A stretch of 64,000 bases of DNA from Aneurinibacillus sp. REN35 (lineage in GTDB: Bacteria > Bacillota > Bacilli > Aneurinibacillales > Aneurinibacillaceae), in NCBI RefSeq assembly GCF_041379945.2, contig NZ_JBFTXJ020000001.1, positions 186,001 to 250,000 of the forward strand, written 5' to 3'. This document shows, one piece after another, positions 51,787 through 60,689 of this stretch (its first letter is position 1; each line of letters begins with the position of its first letter). The notes under the pieces were generated by a model that did not search any database, was not told where the DNA came from, and saw nothing but the letters and a program-made list of their open reading frames with translations. Made by a program: the position numbers and the translations under genes.

Positions 51787-53052
51787 ATGAAACAAGGGGG
51801 AATAGGAAAATTTTATTTTGGCTGGAACATTGTGCTCATCTGTTCTATGATTACACTGCTCACCGTCGGAACGCGCATGGGCATCGGGCCGTTTTTCAAG
51901 CCGATCCTGGATGATATGGAGATGAGCCGGACTTCTCTTTCCTTCGTCGTAGCCATCAGCATGCTCGCCTATGGACTGGGCATGCCGCTGGCAGGAAAGC
52001 TGGTCGACCGTCATGGTACCCGCTTTGTTCTGCTCGCTGGCATTGCCATTGTGCTGTTTTCGATTGTTTGGACGGTTTTTACGCGCAATGTGCTAGCTTT
52101 TACTCTGGCTTATGGCATTTTGCTCTCCGTCGGTCTTTCGTTTACCAGTCCGGTGGCGATGACGCCGCTTGTGAGCCGGTGGTTTACCCGCCAGAGAGGG
52201 AAGGCGCTCTTCTATTTGTCTACGGGTTCAATGGGCGGGATCGCCATTATGACGCCCGTATTCTCATATTCGATTCATATGATCGGCTGGCGCAGTACCC
52301 TGCTGCTGCTTGCCGCTGTTTTTGTGCTGCTTCTCGTGCCGGCCGTGCTCTATGTTATTCGCGACGATGCACCTGAGGGAACAGACCAACTCCCGGATCA
52401 AAGCGTGAAAGCACGGAAGAGCCAAGAGGCTTTGATAACACCGATACAGACATGGACGCAAGCGCTTAGCACGCGAACGTTTTGGCAGATTTCCTTCGGG
52501 CTTTTTGTCTGCGGATTCAGTATGAATTTGCTGGGATCACATGGAGTTCCGATGCTGACCGATCACGGATTTTCCAATGCGACCGCCTCATTTGGCATCG
52601 GGTTAATCGGGGTGGTTGCGATGTTGAGTACAGTATTGCTTGGGGAGCTATCGGATCATTTATCCCGCAAACATATGCTGGCGCTAATCTATGCTGTTCG
52701 CGGGCTGGGCTTTCTCTCTCTCGTACTAATTATGACGCCCGGGCAGTTGTACATCGTTTCCATGATTGGGGGACTTGTCTGGGCGGGAAGCACAGCGCTT
52801 TCTTCCGCTATTCTTGGTGATGTATATGGGGTGCGCTGGGTAGGTGTGTTATATGGATGGGGCTATTTCATTCACCAAATCGGCGGAGCCGTGGGCTCGT
52901 TTCTTGCCGGATGGGGATATGAGTCATTTGGTACGCATATCATTTCCTTTGGAATGGCGGCGATTTTATTGGGGCTTGCAAGTATAGTTTCGCTTCAATT
53001 ACCCTCAAAATGGCATGTAAAAACATTGATTTCCCAGCAAAAAAATGCTTGA
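51787..53052 (+). CDS. MFS transporter, monocarboxylate/OFA-like
   Basis: 421 residues from ATG 51787, preceded by GAGAGAAGGAATAGG. Twelve membrane helices. GKFYFGWNIVLICSMI at the start, GKLVDRHGTRFVLLAGI (the MFS loop 2-3 motif) and PLVSRWFTRQRGKALFYLSTGSMGG-type loops match oxalate/formate-antiporter and monocarboxylate porter families. The substrate is not deducible. It stands alone. Confidence 0.85.
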   Translation: MKQGGIGKFYFGWNIVLICSMITLLTVGTRMGIGPFFKPILDDMEMSRTSLSFVVAISMLAYGLGMPLAGKLVDRHGTRFVLLAGIAIVLFSIVWTVFTRNVLAFTLAYGILLSVGLSFTSPVAMTPLVSRWFTRQRGKALFYLSTGSMGGIAIMTPVFSYSIHMIGWRSTLLLLAAVFVLLLVPAVLYVIRDDAPEGTDQLPDQSVKARKSQEALITPIQTWTQALSTRTFWQISFGLFVCGFSMNLLGSHGVPMLTDHGFSNATASFGIGLIGVVAMLSTVLLGELSDHLSRKHMLALIYAVRGLGFLSLVLIMTPGQLYIVSMIGGLVWAGSTALSSAILGDVYGVRWVGVLYGWGYFIHQIGGAVGSFLAGWGYESFGTHIISFGMAAILLGLASIVSLQLPSKWHVKTLISQQKNA

Positions 53053-53176
53053 ATTATGTTTTCAAAAGTCAATCATCCCTAAGACGGAGATACGATCCAT
53101 CTCCTGCCCCTTTGCTGGTTTACGCAAAACCTACTATGATACATAGAACAGATGATATACATAGCAGGTGAGAATA

Positions 53177-53812
53177 ATGCGGCGAATTAAAAAATGGATA
53201 GGGATTCTATTTATAGGCACAGGCCTCGTTATCATGGGCTTGACGTTACTGATCCTAGCGTCGGTGTTCATGAATAGAGAGGGTGATGAAGCGAGGCCGC
53301 CTTCGCAACCGTATGATCGGTATGAGAAGGTGAAGCGCTATGAGCCTATGCTTCGCAGCGAGCTTGAAAAATATAATTTAGAAGAGTACACGGAAGTAAT
53401 GGTCGCACTGATGTATCAGGAAAGCAGGGGAGAAGGCGGCGATCCGATGCAGGCATCGGAATCGGCGGGACTGCCTCCAGGAACGATTGACGATCCGAAA
53501 CGGAGCATTCGACAGGGAGTCAAGCATTTTCAGCAGGTTTTACGATATGGTCAAAAAAGAAAAGTTGATTTTCCAACAATCATTCAGGCATATAACATGG
53601 GAAGAGGATATATTGACTTTGTAGCAGCCAATGGAAAAAAACATAATGAGAATCTAGCAAAACAGTTCTCATCGATTCAGGTAAAGAAAGAGCCGCATGT
53701 TTATAATTGCGGCGGTGATCGTGAGAATTTTCGCTATCCGTACTGCTATGGCGACTTTTCCTACACAACGAAAGTATTAGAAATCAAGCCGAAAATTCAA
53801 TATATGAACTAG
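53177..53812 (+). CDS. Membrane-anchored lysozyme-like (transglycosylase) protein
   Basis: 211 residues. One N-terminal membrane helix (about 8-31), then a lysozyme-like domain: VMVALMYQESRGEGGDPMQASES carries the catalytic Glu, and RSIRQGVKHFQQVL and IQAYNMGRGYIDF follow the CwlT/YocA-type pattern. It cleaves peptidoglycan glycan strands. ATG 53177 is preceded by GCAGGTGAGAATA. Confidence 0.87.
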   Translation: MRRIKKWIGILFIGTGLVIMGLTLLILASVFMNREGDEARPPSQPYDRYEKVKRYEPMLRSELEKYNLEEYTEVMVALMYQESRGEGGDPMQASESAGLPPGTIDDPKRSIRQGVKHFQQVLRYGQKRKVDFPTIIQAYNMGRGYIDFVAANGKKHNENLAKQFSSIQVKKEPHVYNCGGDRENFRYPYCYGDFSYTTKVLEIKPKIQYMN

Positions 53813-53849
53813 GCGTTCCCCCCTCCATATAACGAGGTAAGGGAACGCC
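53812..53849. terminator. Bidirectional terminator
   Basis: GGCGTTCCC pairs with GGGAACGCC. It lies between the lysozyme-like gene and the converging AtoE-like gene. Confidence 0.82.
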
Positions 53850-53860
53850 ATGAGGCTGTT

Positions 53861-55186
53861 CTAGTAAAGGAAGAACATCAGAGCTGTTGTCACAACGCCG
53901 ACCCATATGCCTAAGACGATGCAATAGCCCATAATGTCCCGAATTCCAAGGCCGACGACACTTAGAATGGGGAGCGTCCAGAACGGCTGAATGAGGTTCG
54001 TCCAAGCATCTCCCCAAGCGACGGCCATAGCAATATCTCCTGGATCGACCCCAAGCTGCATGCCAGCAGGGACTTGAATCGGACCCTGCAGTGCCCATTG
54101 TCCGCCTCCGGATGGTGCCAATATGTTCACGATACCGGCTGCCCAATACGTGAATACAACAAAAGTATCTTTTGACGCGATGGCTGTCATCCAATCAATA
54201 ATAGCCTGACCCATGCCGGAGCTTCCGAGCACAGCAATGATTCCAGCATAAAACGGGAACTGGAGAATGATCGGCGAAATGGAGGTGGCCGCATCATGAA
54301 ACGCGCGGGCAAACTGTGCTAGGGAACGATGGAAAAATAATCCGGCACTTAAAAAGGTAATATTAATAAGATCGAGATTAATATCTGTACCTTGCAAAAG
54401 TGTATAGATAACATAAATAAGACCTATGCTTCCCATGAGTATACCCAGCCACGGTGTATGCTCTAGCCTTTCGGCGGGCGTTTTTGATTCCATAAGCGCG
54501 GCTGCGGATTCATCTCTCGCTTTTTCGTCAGGACGATGTGGACGATAGCTTACAATATGGTCTTTTGGAGCCATGAAGGCGATGATGATCGGCATCGTTA
54601 TAACCAGAACAAGCAGGATACTGATGGTGGGCAGGCTGAAAATCGTCTCTGAGGTTGGAACGACACCCATTACTTTTTCCATAAAGTGATCTGGTGTCGC
54701 TATTGTTAGACCAATCGAGCTTGATAGTCCAGCAGAATATAGGGCCGTTGGTGCATAAGCGGCTGCCACCAAAAGCGGAAAGTGTGCTTTTGTGTTTCTT
54801 TTTCCCACTTCTCTGGCGAAAATCGCTCCAACGACAACAGCCAATCCCCAGTTAATATAGTAAGCGGCCGCAGAAATTAGAAATGTCAAGATGTACGCTT
54901 GACGCGGTGTCTTGGCCCAGTCTGCCATCGACTCCAGCCCTTTTTTGATGAAAGGAACGGCGGCAAGCACCATACCAGTCATAAGTACAAGCACCATCTG
55001 CATCGTAAAGGCAAGATATTTCCAGAACCCGTCTCCCCAGGAAGCAAAGATTTTCATGGGGGAGGAAGCATTCATCATAAGCGCGATGACGAGTACGAAA
55101 AGCGTCATCAATACAGCGATAACGAGTGAGTCCGGGAGATAGCGGCGTACGCCGCGAGAAAATGCATTCGCAATTTGAGTTAACAT
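53861..55186 (-). CDS. Short-chain fatty-acid transporter, AtoE family
   Basis: 441 residues, about 11-12 membrane helices. FTMQMVLVLMTGMVLA, AAAYYINWGLAVVVGAIFAREVG, YAPTALYSAGLSSSIGL and NILAPSGGGQWALQGPIQVPAG are AtoE/TIGR00366 signatures. It imports short-chain acids such as butyrate or acetoacetate. AAAGGAGGACATCT precedes ATG 55186. It is divergent from the small gene before the IclR regulator. Confidence 0.93.
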   Translation of the reverse strand: MLTQIANAFSRGVRRYLPDSLVIAVLMTLFVLVIALMMNASSPMKIFASWGDGFWKYLAFTMQMVLVLMTGMVLAAVPFIKKGLESMADWAKTPRQAYILTFLISAAAYYINWGLAVVVGAIFAREVGKRNTKAHFPLLVAAAYAPTALYSAGLSSSIGLTIATPDHFMEKVMGVVPTSETIFSLPTISILLVLVITMPIIIAFMAPKDHIVSYRPHRPDEKARDESAAALMESKTPAERLEHTPWLGILMGSIGLIYVIYTLLQGTDINLDLINITFLSAGLFFHRSLAQFARAFHDAATSISPIILQFPFYAGIIAVLGSSGMGQAIIDWMTAIASKDTFVVFTYWAAGIVNILAPSGGGQWALQGPIQVPAGMQLGVDPGDIAMAVAWGDAWTNLIQPFWTLPILSVVGLGIRDIMGYCIVLGIWVGVVTTALMFFLY

Positions 55187-55330
55187 AGATGTCCTCCTTT
55201 ACTTCTTTTTTTGTTAAATTTTAATAAAAATAAAATTATTTTGAATCATGATTTACGTATATAAATGAATGAGTATATTTATACATTGTGAATAGTGTAA
55301 ATGAGAGCGAAATATGCTGGGAGGATAGAT

Positions 55331-55528
55331 ATGATCGAAGATAAGGAGTTAGCACGCCAGGTAAGGCGGGCATTTGAAGAGTTTGCGGGACGGAAGGTAA
55401 GAGAAAAAGTAATTGAGGTGACGGTACGGCATGCGCAGCGCATTCGTCAGGCGCATCCTGCCCTATCTATCGAAGAAGTAATTGATCAAGCAATTTTACA
55501 AACGGTAAAAGACGGAATCGCCTTCTAG
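55331..55528 (+). CDS. Small charged helical protein, unknown
   Basis: 65 residues from ATG 55331, with GGGAGGATAGAT directly upstream; the longer frame from 55301 is less likely. It is an amphipathic helical protein (ELARQVRRAFEEFAGRKVREKV...). Between the AtoE and IclR genes; no family recognised. Confidence 0.6.
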   Translation: MIEDKELARQVRRAFEEFAGRKVREKVIEVTVRHAQRIRQAHPALSIEEVIDQAILQTVKDGIAF

Positions 55529-55582
55529 AATGGTACAAGCTTTCCGTAAAGCAAGCGATTTATGGTACAATGTGTGGTAATC

Positions 55583-55599
55583 ATGGGATGCTATCCCAT
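55583..55599 (+). promoter_or_regulatory. 17-bp perfect palindrome before the IclR gene
   Basis: ATGGGAT and ATCCCAT with a 3-nt centre. It lies 12 bp after a TACAAT box (55566-55571) and 19 bp before the IclR start, a suitable position for autoregulation. It does not resemble the operator before the flavin reductase gene. Confidence 0.45.
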
Positions 55600-55617
55600 C
55601 CCGTAGTGAGGTGTTTC

Positions 55618-56376
55618 ATGAGCGATACGGTAAAATCCATTGAAAAGGTTCTGTCTGTCGTCGAGTGCTTTTCCTTTGACCAGATGGAGCTATCCATCAG
55701 CGACATCCAACGAAAAACCGGATATCCGAAGAGCACAATTTTTCGTTTGTTGGCAACGCTTGAAAAAAGACATTATATTGAACAAGATAAAGAATCGCAG
55801 AAATATCGATTGGGCCATATGTTTTTCCGGCTTGGCGCCATCGTTCAAGAACAGTTTGATCTCCGTAAAATTGCGTTATCTGTTATGCGTGAATTAGCGG
55901 TCACAACGAACGAAACGGTTACACTTAATACGTTTGATGATACGAAACGGATATGTATTGAGCGGGTGGATAGCCCAGAGCGGGTACGGAATTTTGTTCG
56001 GATCGGTGAGCGGAATTCACTGTGCCGAGGGGCGACCGGCAAGACGATGCTAGCGTTTCTTAATGAACGTGAGCAGATGCGGATTATGGATGCAGAGGCA
56101 GAATACATCGATGACCGCGGTCGACTTGAACAGGAGCTGCATGAAATTCGGCAACATGGATATGGCATTACACGGGGCGATCGTATTCAGGGGAGCTTCG
56201 CGGTCTCAGCTCCTATCTTCGACCATAGCGCACAGCTATTAGGCACGCTTAGCATTGCAGGTCCGGTTCAGCGTCTCAATGAAGAGCATGAGCGGTTTTT
56301 GATTACTACAGTACTCGAAGCAAGCCGTAATATATCTGAGAAGTTAGGATATATTGCGACGCCGTCTGCCTTTTAG
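55618..56376 (+). CDS. IclR-family transcriptional regulator
   Basis: 252 residues from ATG 55618 with GTGAGGTG upstream. The N-terminal winged HTH (SIEKVLSVVECFSF...SISDIQRKTGYPKSTIFRLLATLEKRHYIEQ) and the C-terminal effector domain (SLCRGATGKTMLAFL, GYGITRGDRIQGSFAVSAPIFD, LSIAGPVQRL) are complete. IclR proteins bind small acids and control adjacent catabolic genes. It precedes the oxidoreductase-transport cluster and is the likely regulator of it. Confidence 0.93.
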   Translation: MSDTVKSIEKVLSVVECFSFDQMELSISDIQRKTGYPKSTIFRLLATLEKRHYIEQDKESQKYRLGHMFFRLGAIVQEQFDLRKIALSVMRELAVTTNETVTLNTFDDTKRICIERVDSPERVRNFVRIGERNSLCRGATGKTMLAFLNEREQMRIMDAEAEYIDDRGRLEQELHEIRQHGYGITRGDRIQGSFAVSAPIFDHSAQLLGTLSIAGPVQRLNEEHERFLITTVLEASRNISEKLGYIATPSAF

Positions 56377-56404
56377 ATCTGGTTACTACCAGGTCTTTTT
56401 TTTT
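56375..56404 (+). terminator. Terminator after the IclR gene
   Basis: AGATCTGGT pairs with ACCAGGTCT (one G-U) around TACT, followed by a long T run. Confidence 0.88.
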
Positions 56405-56468
56405 ATGTCATTTTTCAAGTGATGTAAGCGCAATACAAATCGAAGATAATAAATTTTCTAAATTATTA

Positions 56469-56498
56469 TTGAAATCGGAAAAGGTATAGTGTTACAAT
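56469..56498 (+). promoter_or_regulatory. Probable sigma-A promoter of the catabolic operon
   Basis: -35 TTGAAA (56469-56474), 18-bp spacer, -10 TACAAT (56493-56498). The start of transcription would fall just before the GAACGCGTTC palindrome. Confidence 0.7.
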
Positions 56499-56511
56499 GT
56501 ATTCAAATATA

Positions 56512-56535
56512 GAACGCGTTCCATAATACGGAACG
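56512..56535 (+). promoter_or_regulatory. Candidate IclR-type operator
   Basis: GAACGCGTTC is a perfect 10-bp palindrome and CGTTCC (56517-56522) pairs with GGAACG (56530-56535) across 7 nt, giving three alternating half-sites. It sits 14 bp after the -10 box and before the flavin reductase start. Confidence 0.6.
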
Positions 56536-56551
56536 AAATGAGGGATGGACT

Positions 56552-57169
56552 ATGTATTGGAATTTGGCAACGTTATCAGCCAAAGACAAGTACCGTATGC
56601 TGACAAGCTGTATTGTGCCGCGTCCCATCGCCTGGGTAACAACCATGAGTGCTTGTGGTGTAGGAAATGCGGCTCCATTCAGCTATTTTACCGGTGTATC
56701 CATTGAACCTCCATTAGTCTTATTCGCTATCGAGCGAAGAGACGGCAAGAAGAAGGATACGCTGCTTAATATTGAAGACACCAAGGAATTTGTGATTAAT
56801 CTTGTCACCGCCCACAATGTAGTAGCGATGAACGAGACATCAAAAGATTATCAGCCAGACGAAGATGAGCTGAAGTTAGCCGGGCTTGATACGGTACCTT
56901 CTGTGTGCGTCAAGCCTCCGCGTATTCAGCAGTCACCTGTTCATATGGAGTGTCGGCTGCATGACATTCTTGAGATCGGATCTTCCCCACATGCCTTGGT
57001 GATTGGAGAAGTCGTAGCTATTCATGCGGCAGATCACCTCATTAAGGAAGACCGCATTCAGATGGAGCGGTTGGAAGCAGTCGGACGCATGGGAGGCAAA
57101 TGGTATGTGCAGGCAGGTGACTTGTTTGAGCTACCGCGGCTCGATTGGAGAAAAAACGAAATGATATAA
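56552..57169 (+). CDS. Flavin reductase-like FMN-binding protein
   Basis: 205 residues, split-barrel FMN-binding fold. Motifs: TSCIVPRPIAWVTTMS, NAAPFSYFTGVSIEPPLVLFAI, KDTLLNIEDTKEFVINLV, and the late GRMGGKWY. It either reduces flavin for a partner oxygenase or binds FMN itself. The adjacent gene encodes an FAD protein of a different type, not a two-component monooxygenase, so direct catalysis is possible. GAGGGATGGACT precedes ATG 56552. First gene of the cluster. Confidence 0.87.
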   Translation: MYWNLATLSAKDKYRMLTSCIVPRPIAWVTTMSACGVGNAAPFSYFTGVSIEPPLVLFAIERRDGKKKDTLLNIEDTKEFVINLVTAHNVVAMNETSKDYQPDEDELKLAGLDTVPSVCVKPPRIQQSPVHMECRLHDILEIGSSPHALVIGEVVAIHAADHLIKEDRIQMERLEAVGRMGGKWYVQAGDLFELPRLDWRKNEMI

Positions 57170-57183
57170 AAGGGGGCGTGACA

Positions 57184-58590
57184 ATGGCACAGCATCCTGA
57201 ATGGGATATTGAAGCTGATGTTGTCGTTATAGGAGCCGGTGGTGGCGGATTAACAGCGGCACTCGCTGCCAGCCGAACGGGAGCCGAGGTTATTATTTTT
57301 GAGAAGACAGAATTCGTGCTGGGTAATACGGCTGCCAGCGCAGGCATGATTCCAGCGGCAGGCACGGCGCAGCAGCGTGAGCTTGGAATTGACGATTCGG
57401 CTGAGACGATGATGCATGACATTCTGCGTAAGAATAATAAAGAAAGTGATCTGGAAGTAACACGAGCACTTTGTGAAGCGTCAGGTCCGCTCATCGATTG
57501 GATGACAGAAGAGCTTGCGTTTGATTTAAGCGTAGTTACCGAATTTCGTTATCCGGGACATAGCCGCCTGCGGATGCATGCCCCACCGTCGCGGGCTGGT
57601 GAAGATCTCGTGAAGATGCTGAAGCGAGCCCTGCAAAAGCAGGAGAATGCATACCTGATGCTTCGTTCTCCGGTCGTACGCCTGTATACGGATGAGCGGG
57701 GCGCGATCATCGGTGTGGAAGCGGATACACCACAGGGCGCCCAGTATGTGCGGGCTAAAAAAGTAATCCTTGCTTCCAATGGTTTTGGCGGGAACATGGA
57801 GTTGGTTAAGAAATACATTCCTGAGATTGCAGAGGCGCTGTATTTCGGCTATGAAGCGAACACGGGTGATGCGATCATGTGGGGAGAAGAACTTGGTGCC
57901 GCATTGTCCTGTATGAGCGGATTCCAGGGACACTCTTCTGTGGCACCCTCTCACGGTATTTTAATGACGTGGGGCGGTGTTATGAGTGGAGGATTTCTCA
58001 CAAACAAAGAAGGGCGGCGTTTCGGAAATGAGGCGCAGGGATATTCTGAATTTGCCCTTGAAGTCATGAAGCAGCCGGAAGGATATGCCAATTACATTTT
58101 TGATGCTGCTATTTATAATCAGTTAGGCGGTATCGAAGATTTTCGGCGGTTAGATGAGATGAATGCGTTTAAGAAAGCAGAGACGCCAGCCGAACTTGCT
58201 CAAAAGCTGGGAATGAATCCTCACGTATTTGAAGAGGAGGTGCTGGCGTTTAACCAAGCTGTTGCTTCTGGTGTGGATGCGTTCGGTCGCACACACCTGC
58301 CCAAAAAGCTAGAAGCTCCATTATATGGACTCAAGGTTGTGCCAGCGCTGTTCCATACGCAGGGCGGATTGAAGATTAACCGCCATGCCCAGGTGCTGAA
58401 AAAAGACGGCAATCCCATCCCGAATCTATATGCGGTGGGGGGCGCTGCGGCTGGCGTATCGGGCAGACATCCTAAAGGATACATGTCAGGCAATGGATTG
58501 CTCGCGGCACTTGGTTTCGGCAAAATCGCTGGGGACCATGCTGCTGCACAACTATCTGAAAACATGAAGGCAGGGGGAATCATATTATGA
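57184..58590 (+). CDS. FAD-dependent oxidoreductase (fumarate reductase / 3-ketosteroid dehydrogenase type)
   Basis: 468 residues. VVVIGAGGGGLTAALAAS at 14-30 binds FAD and KTEFVLGNTAASAGMIPAAG follows. The cap-domain and C-terminal NLYAVGGAAAGVSGRHPKGYMSGNGLLAALGFGK motif are those of soluble fumarate-reductase-like flavoproteins, which add or remove hydrogen across C=C bonds next to carbonyls. No haem or quinone-binding part. AAAAGGGGGCGTGACA precedes ATG 57184. The next gene overlaps by 4 bp. Confidence 0.9.
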   Translation: MAQHPEWDIEADVVVIGAGGGGLTAALAASRTGAEVIIFEKTEFVLGNTAASAGMIPAAGTAQQRELGIDDSAETMMHDILRKNNKESDLEVTRALCEASGPLIDWMTEELAFDLSVVTEFRYPGHSRLRMHAPPSRAGEDLVKMLKRALQKQENAYLMLRSPVVRLYTDERGAIIGVEADTPQGAQYVRAKKVILASNGFGGNMELVKKYIPEIAEALYFGYEANTGDAIMWGEELGAALSCMSGFQGHSSVAPSHGILMTWGGVMSGGFLTNKEGRRFGNEAQGYSEFALEVMKQPEGYANYIFDAAIYNQLGGIEDFRRLDEMNAFKKAETPAELAQKLGMNPHVFEEEVLAFNQAVASGVDAFGRTHLPKKLEAPLYGLKVVPALFHTQGGLKINRHAQVLKKDGNPIPNLYAVGGAAAGVSGRHPKGYMSGNGLLAALGFGKIAGDHAAAQLSENMKAGGIIL

Positions 58591-59300
58591 AACGAGCATG
58601 GGAAGACGCATTAACAGAAGTGGACCGGCTGGTCATCGAGAAAGGCGGATATGGTAAACCGCGCGGATTCGGAAAAAACCCGGCACTCGTCATTATTGAT
58701 GCGCAGCCTAATTATGTCGGCGTAGATCTGCCGATTGAAGCACAGTTGGATGAATGGCCAAGCGGTGGCGGCGCGGAAGCATGGAAAGCGCTTCGCGTAA
58801 TTCAGCAGCTTCGCTCAGCTGCAAAAGCAAACGGTATTCCTGTTATTTACACTCGTAACGTACAGAAGAAGACCATTCAATTTGACTCTTTCGCTATCAA
58901 AGCGTCCCGTGATAATACCAAATATATTGATGGAAGACCGGAAGCAGATATCGTTCCAGAACTGGCTCCTGATGTGGCAGATCTGATTGTTGACAAGAGC
59001 TATGCGAGTGCTTTTTTTGGTACACCGTTCATAAGTTACCTCATTAAAATGGGGATTGATACGCTCATTCTGGTCGGTGGGTCATCAAGCGGGTGTGTAC
59101 GAGCAACAGCCGTAGACGCGGTAACACATAATTTCAATGTGGGAGTTGTAGAGGATGCGGTATATGACCGGATTACGCTTTCACATAAAGCAGCGTTGCT
59201 TGATTTATGGATGAAATATTGTGATGTACCGTATGCCCAAGATGTAGAAGCGTACTTCCAGCAGATCGGAGAAACAAATCTATCGGAGGTGGAATCATGA
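58587..59300 (+). CDS. Isochorismatase-like amidohydrolase (N-carbamoylsarcosine amidase type)
   Basis: 237 residues. The cysteine-hydrolase triad is Asp38 (IIDAQPNY), Lys137 (VDKSYASAF) and Cys170 (GSSSGCVRATA). The opening GGYGKPRGFGKNPALVIIDAQ is the pattern of N-carbamoylsarcosine amidase and maleamate hydrolase rather than of true isochorismatases. It should release CO2 and NH3, or NH3, from a linear carbamoyl or amide product of a ring-opening step. It overlaps both neighbours by ATGA. Confidence 0.88.
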   Translation: MKRAWEDALTEVDRLVIEKGGYGKPRGFGKNPALVIIDAQPNYVGVDLPIEAQLDEWPSGGGAEAWKALRVIQQLRSAAKANGIPVIYTRNVQKKTIQFDSFAIKASRDNTKYIDGRPEADIVPELAPDVADLIVDKSYASAFFGTPFISYLIKMGIDTLILVGGSSSGCVRATAVDAVTHNFNVGVVEDAVYDRITLSHKAALLDLWMKYCDVPYAQDVEAYFQQIGETNLSEVES

Positions 59301-60676
59301 GATTCGATCTATTCATTAAAAACGGAGAAGTCGTTTTCCCCGGTGTCGGAGTAAAACGAGCAGAGATTGGCGTGAAAAACGGCAAGATCGCCGCGATATT
59401 TGAACCGGGTACACAGGAAGACGCTGCAAAAACAATTGATGCACAGGGAATGCATATCTTCCCTGGCGTAGTCGATGCCCATGAACATCTAGGTATCTAC
59501 AATTCATTGGAAGAAGATTTTAGAGATACAAAGCAAAATGCCATTGGCGGTGTTACCACGCTCGTAAACTTTTACCGTCAACCGCAAAGCTACCATGAAT
59601 TAATGCCTTCTCTCATCGAGACAGGAGAGGAGAATAGCTATATTGATTTTGCATACAGTTTAGGGATTTTAACAGAACAGCACATTGATGAGCTTGAAGC
59701 CTATGTAGACCAGTACAAGATGACATCCTTTAAATTCTTCCGCAATTATGAGCGTAAGCTGAACCAAGTATTTAATGTAACAAACGGTATTGATCTATCT
59801 TCAGCGGATTTAATGCGCTTGCTTACACAGTTCAAACAAATCTCACCGAAGATGCTGCTTTGTATTCATTCTGAAAACATGGACATCAATCGCTACCTAA
59901 CCGCACAGTTGAAGGAGCAATCGGTCGAGGATACGCTTCGCACATGGTCGAAGACAAGTCCGGGCTATGCGGAAGCCGAATCGATGCTGAGTACATTGTA
60001 TTTGAACAGCATTGCAGAAGGAAACGTCTTTATCGTGCACTTAAGCTCAGGAGCGAGCGTGGATGTACTGGATAAAGTTCCTTGGCTAACCCAAAAAGGC
60101 ACAAAAGTAGAAACGTGTATTCATTACTTAACCTTAACCGAGGAATCACCAACATTGAATGCGAAGGTTGGGCCGCCGATTCATACGGATTGGGACCGTG
60201 AACGTCTCTGGGAAGGAATTGCTTCCGGTGTCATCAACGCCATCGGTACCGATCATGTACCGAATTCACTCGCCAAAAAATATGCGAAAGGCGATGGGGT
60301 ATGGGACGCATTGTTCGGATTCCCAGGTGTTGGCGCATTATTGCCCATCATGATTACGGAGGGGCATCTAAAGCGTGGACTGCCGCTGGAGCGCATTGCT
60401 GATATTACTTCCTACCAAGTGGCTGAGTCATTTAATTTGCCGGAGAAGGGAAGAATTGAGGTCGGAGCGGATGCGGACTTTGCCATTGTGGATATCGGGA
60501 AGGAAGAGACGATTCACCACAGCCGTTTTTATTCCTCTGCGGACTATTCTGTCTATGATGGCATGAAGGCAAGCGGTTGGCCTGTGTATACGATCAGCCG
60601 GGGGGATATCATTGTTGAAGACGGACAGCCGGTTGCGGAAGTAGGACGAGGTAAGTACATTAAACGTTTTGTATAA
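59297..60676 (+). CDS. Dihydropyrimidinase/hydantoinase-type amidohydrolase
   Basis: 459 residues. All binuclear-metal ligands of cyclic amidohydrolases are present: His62 and His64 (DAHEHLG), Lys146 (FKFFRNYE, carboxylated), His191 (CIHSEN), His248 (VHLSSG) and Asp319 (GTDHVP). The family opens cyclic amides, including hydantoins, dihydropyrimidines, allantoin and dihydroorotate; the exact ring cannot be told. The gene starts with ATGA overlap to the preceding hydrolase. Confidence 0.92.
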   Translation: MRFDLFIKNGEVVFPGVGVKRAEIGVKNGKIAAIFEPGTQEDAAKTIDAQGMHIFPGVVDAHEHLGIYNSLEEDFRDTKQNAIGGVTTLVNFYRQPQSYHELMPSLIETGEENSYIDFAYSLGILTEQHIDELEAYVDQYKMTSFKFFRNYERKLNQVFNVTNGIDLSSADLMRLLTQFKQISPKMLLCIHSENMDINRYLTAQLKEQSVEDTLRTWSKTSPGYAEAESMLSTLYLNSIAEGNVFIVHLSSGASVDVLDKVPWLTQKGTKVETCIHYLTLTEESPTLNAKVGPPIHTDWDRERLWEGIASGVINAIGTDHVPNSLAKKYAKGDGVWDALFGFPGVGALLPIMITEGHLKRGLPLERIADITSYQVAESFNLPEKGRIEVGADADFAIVDIGKEETIHHSRFYSSADYSVYDGMKASGWPVYTISRGDIIVEDGQPVAEVGRGKYIKRFV

Positions 60677-60689
60677 AAGGAGGAGGGCC

